Assembly (NCBI GenBank): GCA_028822845.1
Contig: JAPKCS010000018.1
Location: 1-42,403 of the forward strand
DNA: 42,403 nt
Direction: 5' to 3'
DNA from: Candidatus Poseidoniaceae archaeon
GTDB lineage: Archaea; Thermoplasmatota; Poseidoniia; Poseidoniales; Poseidoniaceae
Part shown: positions 39,189 through 42,403 of the stretch, in pieces
How positions within the stretch are numbered: position 1 is the first letter of the stretch
How the letters are laid out: each line of letters begins with the position of its first letter
Notes under the pieces: generated by a model
Told to the model about the DNA's origin: nothing
The model's input: only the letters and a program-made list of their open reading frames with translations
Databases searched by the model: none
Made by a program: the position numbers and the translations under genes

Positions 39189-39680
39189 ATGGCCAACATC
39201 CAATGGATTTTGGGTGTTGAACCAGTCAAAATGCCTGCTGATTGGCGAGCGATGGTCAAGGACCTCTTTCTCAAGGAAACAGGCGAGGTCTACGCTGATG
39301 CTTCGATTGCTTCACTTCCAATCCCGTCATGGGATGGCAACATGCTTCTTGTTGATATGGATCTCTACCCGAATCCAAATTCCCTGCGTGGGTTGCTCTG
39401 GGCGTTGCCCTTTTTGGACGAGGGTGTGCGAATCGCTGCCTTTGCCGTCCAGGCTGATATGCAAGGCTACGGTTGGGGTTCGCAAGCTTGGAACCATTTG
39501 GTAGCAGCATGCCATGGAGAGAAGAAATCGTTTATTCAACTCGAAGTGAAAGCCTCCAACCAAAGAGCGCAAGAATTCTATATAACAAGAGGCTTGAAGG
39601 TGGAAAGTCACCTCGCAAACTATTATCAATCCGGATTAGGTTACATGATGAAAGGACCTGTCCCTACAGCATCTCCCTGA
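39189..39680 (+). CDS. GNAT-family N-acetyltransferase
   Basis: A 163-residue GNAT protein. The acetyl-CoA loop is VQADMQGYGWGSQAW (about 87-101), the Q-x-x-G-x-G motif A. The following ASNQRAQEFYITRGLKV (about 122-138) is the RimI-like C-terminal element. The N terminus holds acidic and Trp-containing strands. The acceptor may be a protein N terminus, a lysine or a small molecule; nothing in the sequence decides. It begins 6 bp after the TUTase-like stop on the same strand, so it belongs to the same operon, and precedes a roadblock-like gene. Confidence 0.85.
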   Translation: MANIQWILGVEPVKMPADWRAMVKDLFLKETGEVYADASIASLPIPSWDGNMLLVDMDLYPNPNSLRGLLWALPFLDEGVRIAAFAVQADMQGYGWGSQAWNHLVAACHGEKKSFIQLEVKASNQRAQEFYITRGLKVESHLANYYQSGLGYMMKGPVPTASP

Positions 39681-39735
39681 AGCACCTTCCACCGCGAGGT
39701 CAAAGGTTAAGCGGCCCCTCCAGCATCATCAGGTT

Positions 39736-40053
39736 GTGGAACAACGTGTGTTGGACGGACTCCTGGCAAACCAGGCTGTTCTGCAAGTCGCTCTGCTCGA
39801 CAAAGATGGCTTTGTTGCCAACACCGCACCACGCCATGACGACACCGTGGATCAACTCGCTCAAGCGGTTGGGCCCCTCGATGCATCAGGCTCCTCACGC
39901 CTCACCGTTCAAGGTGAACATGCATGCGTTATGGCACAGCGATTGAAAGCAAACAGAGTGCTTGTTCTAAAGTGCGAAATTGGATCGAATCTGGGCTCCG
40001 TACGTGCATCATTTGACCAAGCCATCACTGCCCTCAATGCCTTGGTCGTCTGA
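39736..40053 (+). CDS. Roadblock/LC7-domain-like protein
   Basis: A 105-residue protein. A helix (RVLDGLLANQAVLQVALLDK) leads into a beta strand with DGFVANTA, then a helix (DDTVDQLAQAVGPL), then strands LTVQGEHACVMAQRL and NRVLVLKCE, and a final helix NLGSVRASFDQAITAL. This is the order of the roadblock/LC7 fold, which in archaea often partners small GTPases. No GTPase gene is present here. The start is GTG 39736, preceded by AGGT. It lies 55 bp after the GNAT gene and 155 bp before the next coiled-coil gene. Confidence 0.7.
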   Translation: MEQRVLDGLLANQAVLQVALLDKDGFVANTAPRHDDTVDQLAQAVGPLDASGSSRLTVQGEHACVMAQRLKANRVLVLKCEIGSNLGSVRASFDQAITALNALVV

Positions 40054-40054
40054 A

Positions 40055-40086
40055 GATTTAGGCCCCAAAGGCTCCGATTTAGGCCC
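40055..40086 (+). repeat. Direct repeat GATTTAGGCCC, two copies, 21-bp period
   Basis: Identical 11-mers start at 40055 and 40076, exactly 21 bp apart, about two helical turns. They lie just after the roadblock-like stop, in the 155-bp gap before the coiled-coil gene at 40209. An A/T-rich AATTAAAT (40136-40143) lies about 50 bp downstream and could be its TATA box. Two protein monomers could bind on one DNA face. Nothing else was seen in this gap. Confidence 0.4.
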
Positions 40087-40135
40087 ATCGAAGGACCAAC
40101 ATACATCCAATGTCCTCAACGCTTCCCAATGAAGG

Positions 40136-40143
40136 AATTAAAT
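40136..40143 (+). promoter_or_regulatory. TATA-like AATTAAAT upstream of the coiled-coil gene
   Basis: AATTAAAT is the most A/T-rich run in the gap, about 66 bp upstream of ATG 40209. That distance would give a leader of roughly 40 nt, which contains AGGTG near 40194 as a possible ribosome-binding site. Confidence 0.35.
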
Positions 40144-40208
40144 GGGGGTGGAAGGTCGCCAAACCGGTGAGAAGATGGGAGTCTTCCACTGAACAGGTGC
40201 GATAGAGA

Positions 40209-41102
40209 ATGTCAGAACTCAAAACTCAACTCGAAGAGCGACGTAAATTGGTCGATGGAAAAGCGACTACGTACCGAACAACACGTGACGAATGGAACGA
40301 TAAATCGAAGACATTCACCGGTACGCGCAACGAGTTGAATGCTGAAGTTCGAGAACTCATCGTCCAAGTACGTGAGCAACGAGAAATCCGTGAACAAATG
40401 AATGAAATTGTTCGCGATAAGAAATCCACCCGACAAGAAGCAAACACCTCCGTTCGGGCAGCAAAGGAAATGCTTGAGACAGCAAAGGGCCCACAAGCAG
40501 CACCTGCTCCACCAGAACCTGGACGACGTGGTCGCCGTGAGAAGCCACCAGAAACAATTCACACCCTACGGCGCGAACTCAGCCGCCTCGAAAGCGAATT
40601 CGAACGCGGTCGCCACACTGGGAACAACGAAACCAAGGTCATGAAGCGCATGAAGGAAATCAGCGCCAAGGTCAAGAAAATGAAGACCAGTGAAGAAGGC
40701 AACACTGAACTCAAGGAAGCACGAGAGTTGCTCCGTGTTTCGATGGAAGCTCAAGAGTCGGCTCACGAAGAAGTGACCGCTGCTGCACAAGCTGCTCAGG
40801 AAGCTCACGACCTAATGCTCCAATGGAACAAAGAAGTCGATCGTCAGCGAGACAAGGCCGAATCCTCTCACCGAGAACTCCGCAAATCAAAGAAGGAAGC
40901 TGACAAGGCTCACCATCTCTACATCGTATCACTGCGATGCTTGCACTCGATTCAAGACATGCTCCGTGCTATGCGTGGCGCAAGCGCTGGTGCTGGTCAA
41001 CGACCGTCAGCGCGAGTTGAGGTACAAGATCTCATGAGCAAATTGATGTCTGGTGAAACTCTTTCAACGGACGAGCTGATGCAACTCCAGAGATTTGACT
41101 GA
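40209..41102 (+). CDS. COG1340-type archaeal coiled-coil protein
   Basis: A 297-residue, almost entirely helical protein. Coiled coil covers about 1-95 (ELKTQLEERRKLVDGKATTY and following) and about 115-245, separated by a Pro-rich hinge (APAPPEPGRRGRREKPPET). The C terminus, VQDLMSKLMSGETLSTDELM, is a short amphipathic motif like those ending other proteins of this kind. The fold and composition match archaeal coiled-coil family COG1340. It probably has its own promoter, with AGGTG about 14 nt before the ATG. It ends 64 bp before purP. Its role is unknown. Confidence 0.75.
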   Translation: MSELKTQLEERRKLVDGKATTYRTTRDEWNDKSKTFTGTRNELNAEVRELIVQVREQREIREQMNEIVRDKKSTRQEANTSVRAAKEMLETAKGPQAAPAPPEPGRRGRREKPPETIHTLRRELSRLESEFERGRHTGNNETKVMKRMKEISAKVKKMKTSEEGNTELKEARELLRVSMEAQESAHEEVTAAAQAAQEAHDLMLQWNKEVDRQRDKAESSHRELRKSKKEADKAHHLYIVSLRCLHSIQDMLRAMRGASAGAGQRPSARVEVQDLMSKLMSGETLSTDELMQLQRFD

Positions 41103-41166
41103 GCATTGTTCAGCGATGATATGAAAGACCCCCCCAACCACAAGGAAGATTACCGAGGGCATTCAT

Positions 41167-42324
41167 ATGATTACCAAAGATGAAATTGCAGGGATCGTCG
41201 ATGAGTACGATCGAATGAAACTTCGCATTGGGATGACCGCATCCCACTCCGCATTGGACATTTGTGATGGAGCCATTGAGGAAGGATTTCCGACGGTTGC
41301 CTACTGTAAAGAAGGCCGTCATAAGACCTATGCCAATTACTTCAAAGCACACCGAAGTGCTTCTGGACGAGTGACACGAGGAATGGTTGACAAAGCTATT
41401 GTCATGCCCTCCTTCGACGATGTCATGAAGCCCGAGATGCAGGCTGAGATGCGAAAGCGGAACGTCGTTTACATCCCAAACCGCTCCTTCACCTCCTACT
41501 CATCAATCAAGGACGTTGAAGAGACCTTCAAGGTCCCATTGTTTGGTTCGAGAAACATGCTTCGCATGGAAGAGCGGACTGAAGAGCAGGATTACTATTG
41601 GATCCTCGATAAAGCAGGCTTGCCCTACCCAGAAGCAATCGCCGACCCTCAAGACATTGATTGCTTGGTGATTGTCAAGTTGCACCACGCACAAAAGAAA
41701 CTGGAACGCGGTTTCTTCACCTGTGCCTCATACGAGGAATACCTCGAAAAATCAAAAACACTTCTCGCAGAAGGCGTCATCGATCAAGAATCGCTTTCAG
41801 GAGCAAGGATTGAACGCTACGTCATCGGACCGGTGTTCAATCTCAACTTCTTCTACAGCCCACTCGCAGAAGAAGGTGAAAAGTTGGAACTTCTCGGCGT
41901 CGACTGGCGATTCGAGTCCTCACTTGACGGACACGTTCGTCTTCCTGCACCTCAACAAATGACCATGCCAGCTCATCAGCAAATCCCTGAGATGACAGTG
42001 GTAGGGCACAACACGGCCACCATCCGGGAATCATTGCTCGAAAAGGCGTTTGAACTCGGTGAGAAATTCATCACTGCCAGCAAAGAACATTACGACCCTG
42101 GAATCATTGGACCGTTTTGTCTTCAAACCTGCATTGACAAGGATATGAATTACTACATCTACGACGTTGCCCCTCGTTTGGGTGGTGGAACAAACGTCCA
42201 CGTCAGCGTGGGACACCCATACGGTAACGCCACCTGGCGAAAACCAATGTCAAGTGGCCGACGCATCGCTATGGAACTGCGCATGGCTGCTGAGCAAGAT
42301 CGATTGCTCGAAGTCCTCACGTGA
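41167..42324 (+). CDS. purP: PurP-type ATP-grasp ligase (formate-dependent AICAR formylation)
   Basis: A 385-residue ATP-grasp protein matching archaeal PurP. An N-terminal Rossmann-like part reads IGMTASHSALDICDGAIEEG, then CKEGRHKTYANYF. The ATP-grasp core has VIVKLHHAQKK (ATP-binding Lys) and RIERYVIGP. It ends with a metal-site region reading YDVAPRLGGGTNVH (about 334-347). PurP makes FAICAR from AICAR, formate and ATP, the step before IMP in archaeal purine synthesis. Archaea can carry two PurP paralogues (one of uncertain role), so exact activity should be held with caution. ATG 41167 fits the conserved start. The last 79 bp of the window after it hold no convincing gene. Confidence 0.9.
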   Translation: MITKDEIAGIVDEYDRMKLRIGMTASHSALDICDGAIEEGFPTVAYCKEGRHKTYANYFKAHRSASGRVTRGMVDKAIVMPSFDDVMKPEMQAEMRKRNVVYIPNRSFTSYSSIKDVEETFKVPLFGSRNMLRMEERTEEQDYYWILDKAGLPYPEAIADPQDIDCLVIVKLHHAQKKLERGFFTCASYEEYLEKSKTLLAEGVIDQESLSGARIERYVIGPVFNLNFFYSPLAEEGEKLELLGVDWRFESSLDGHVRLPAPQQMTMPAHQQIPEMTVVGHNTATIRESLLEKAFELGEKFITASKEHYDPGIIGPFCLQTCIDKDMNYYIYDVAPRLGGGTNVHVSVGHPYGNATWRKPMSSGRRIAMELRMAAEQDRLLEVLT

Positions 42325-42403
42325 TGACAACAATTGACGTCTCAAAGGGTAGCGACGAATAGGACGGACTGCGAACCCACGAATACAGATTAATTGTGTA
42401 CAA

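Noticed and set aside
42325-42363. Short ATG frame after purP
   Set aside because: It has only 12 codons before a stop, with no conserved feature; the rest of the window end holds no gene that can be supported.

Overview
The window most resembles a planktonic marine archaeon of the Euryarchaeota/Thermoplasmatota side, probably Marine Group II (Candidatus Poseidoniales). Archaeal markers are a KH/beta-CASP termination ribonuclease of the FttA/aCPSF1 family, a 20S proteasome beta subunit, ribosomal protein S3Ae, SepF, a ZPR1 zinc finger, a COG1325 RNA-binding protein, PurP, archaeal-type AsnRS and TrpRS, and archaeal coiled-coil proteins of the COG1340 type. They sit beside bacterial-looking genes (NiSOD with its protease, ThyA with DHFR, a PlsC-like acyltransferase, carbamate kinase), a mixture typical of marine planktonic Euryarchaeota. 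Translation starts are often preceded by GGTG/GGTGA. The lineage is inferred from gene content only; no rRNA gene is present.

Layout. 1-1.8 kb: end of a tRNA-Lys(CTT), then, on the minus strand, carbamate kinase, nickel superoxide dismutase and its processing peptidase. 1.9-4.3 kb (+): AsnRS and a saccharopine-dehydrogenase-like oxidoreductase. 4.3-7.5 kb: a HAD phosphatase, two divergent GT2-type glycosyltransferases and a parvulin isomerase. 7.5-8.7 kb: tRNA-Pro(TGG), a zinc-ribbon protein, and a pyruvoyl-arginine-decarboxylase homologue lacking its self-cleavage serine. 8.8-14.6 kb: a small membrane protein, FttA, proteasome beta, SepF, ZPR1 and TrpRS. 14.6-18.9 kb: a secreted membrane-anchored protein diverging from a PlsC / unknown / ThyA / DHFR operon. 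18.9-21.8 kb: MazG-like hydrolase, a methylthioinosine-type phosphorylase, S3Ae with a SAP tail, and COG1325. 21.8-28.8 kb: two large surface proteins with beta-propeller-like ectodomains, thrombospondin type 3 repeats, one membrane anchor and the same short cytoplasmic tail, flanking ferredoxin and PdxS. 28.8-36.0 kb (-): a cluster of a large surface protein with cytoplasmic zinc ribbons, a DtxR regulator, a membrane protein, a coiled-coil protein, a sugar nucleotidyltransferase and a small protein. 36.1-42.3 kb (+): a coiled-coil protein, a Cid1/TUTase-like terminal nucleotidyltransferase, a GNAT acetyltransferase, a roadblock-like protein, another coiled-coil protein, and PurP.

The most unusual gene is the one at 36987-39182. 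It has the full catalytic and PAP-associated signature of eukaryotic non-canonical poly(A)/poly(U) polymerases, including a histidine at the position linked to UTP preference in Cid1. It is fused to a long coiled coil and a basic tail, and overlaps a coiled-coil gene by 4 bp. This suggests an RNA 3'-tailing activity not expected in archaea. Other points of note are the SAP tail on S3Ae, the serine-less arginine decarboxylase homologue, the predicted 6-oxopurine specificity of the phosphorylase, and a perfect 20-bp palindrome in front of pdxS. I saw no mobile element, CRISPR array or clear pseudogene, and no gene-free stretch longer than about 170 bp.
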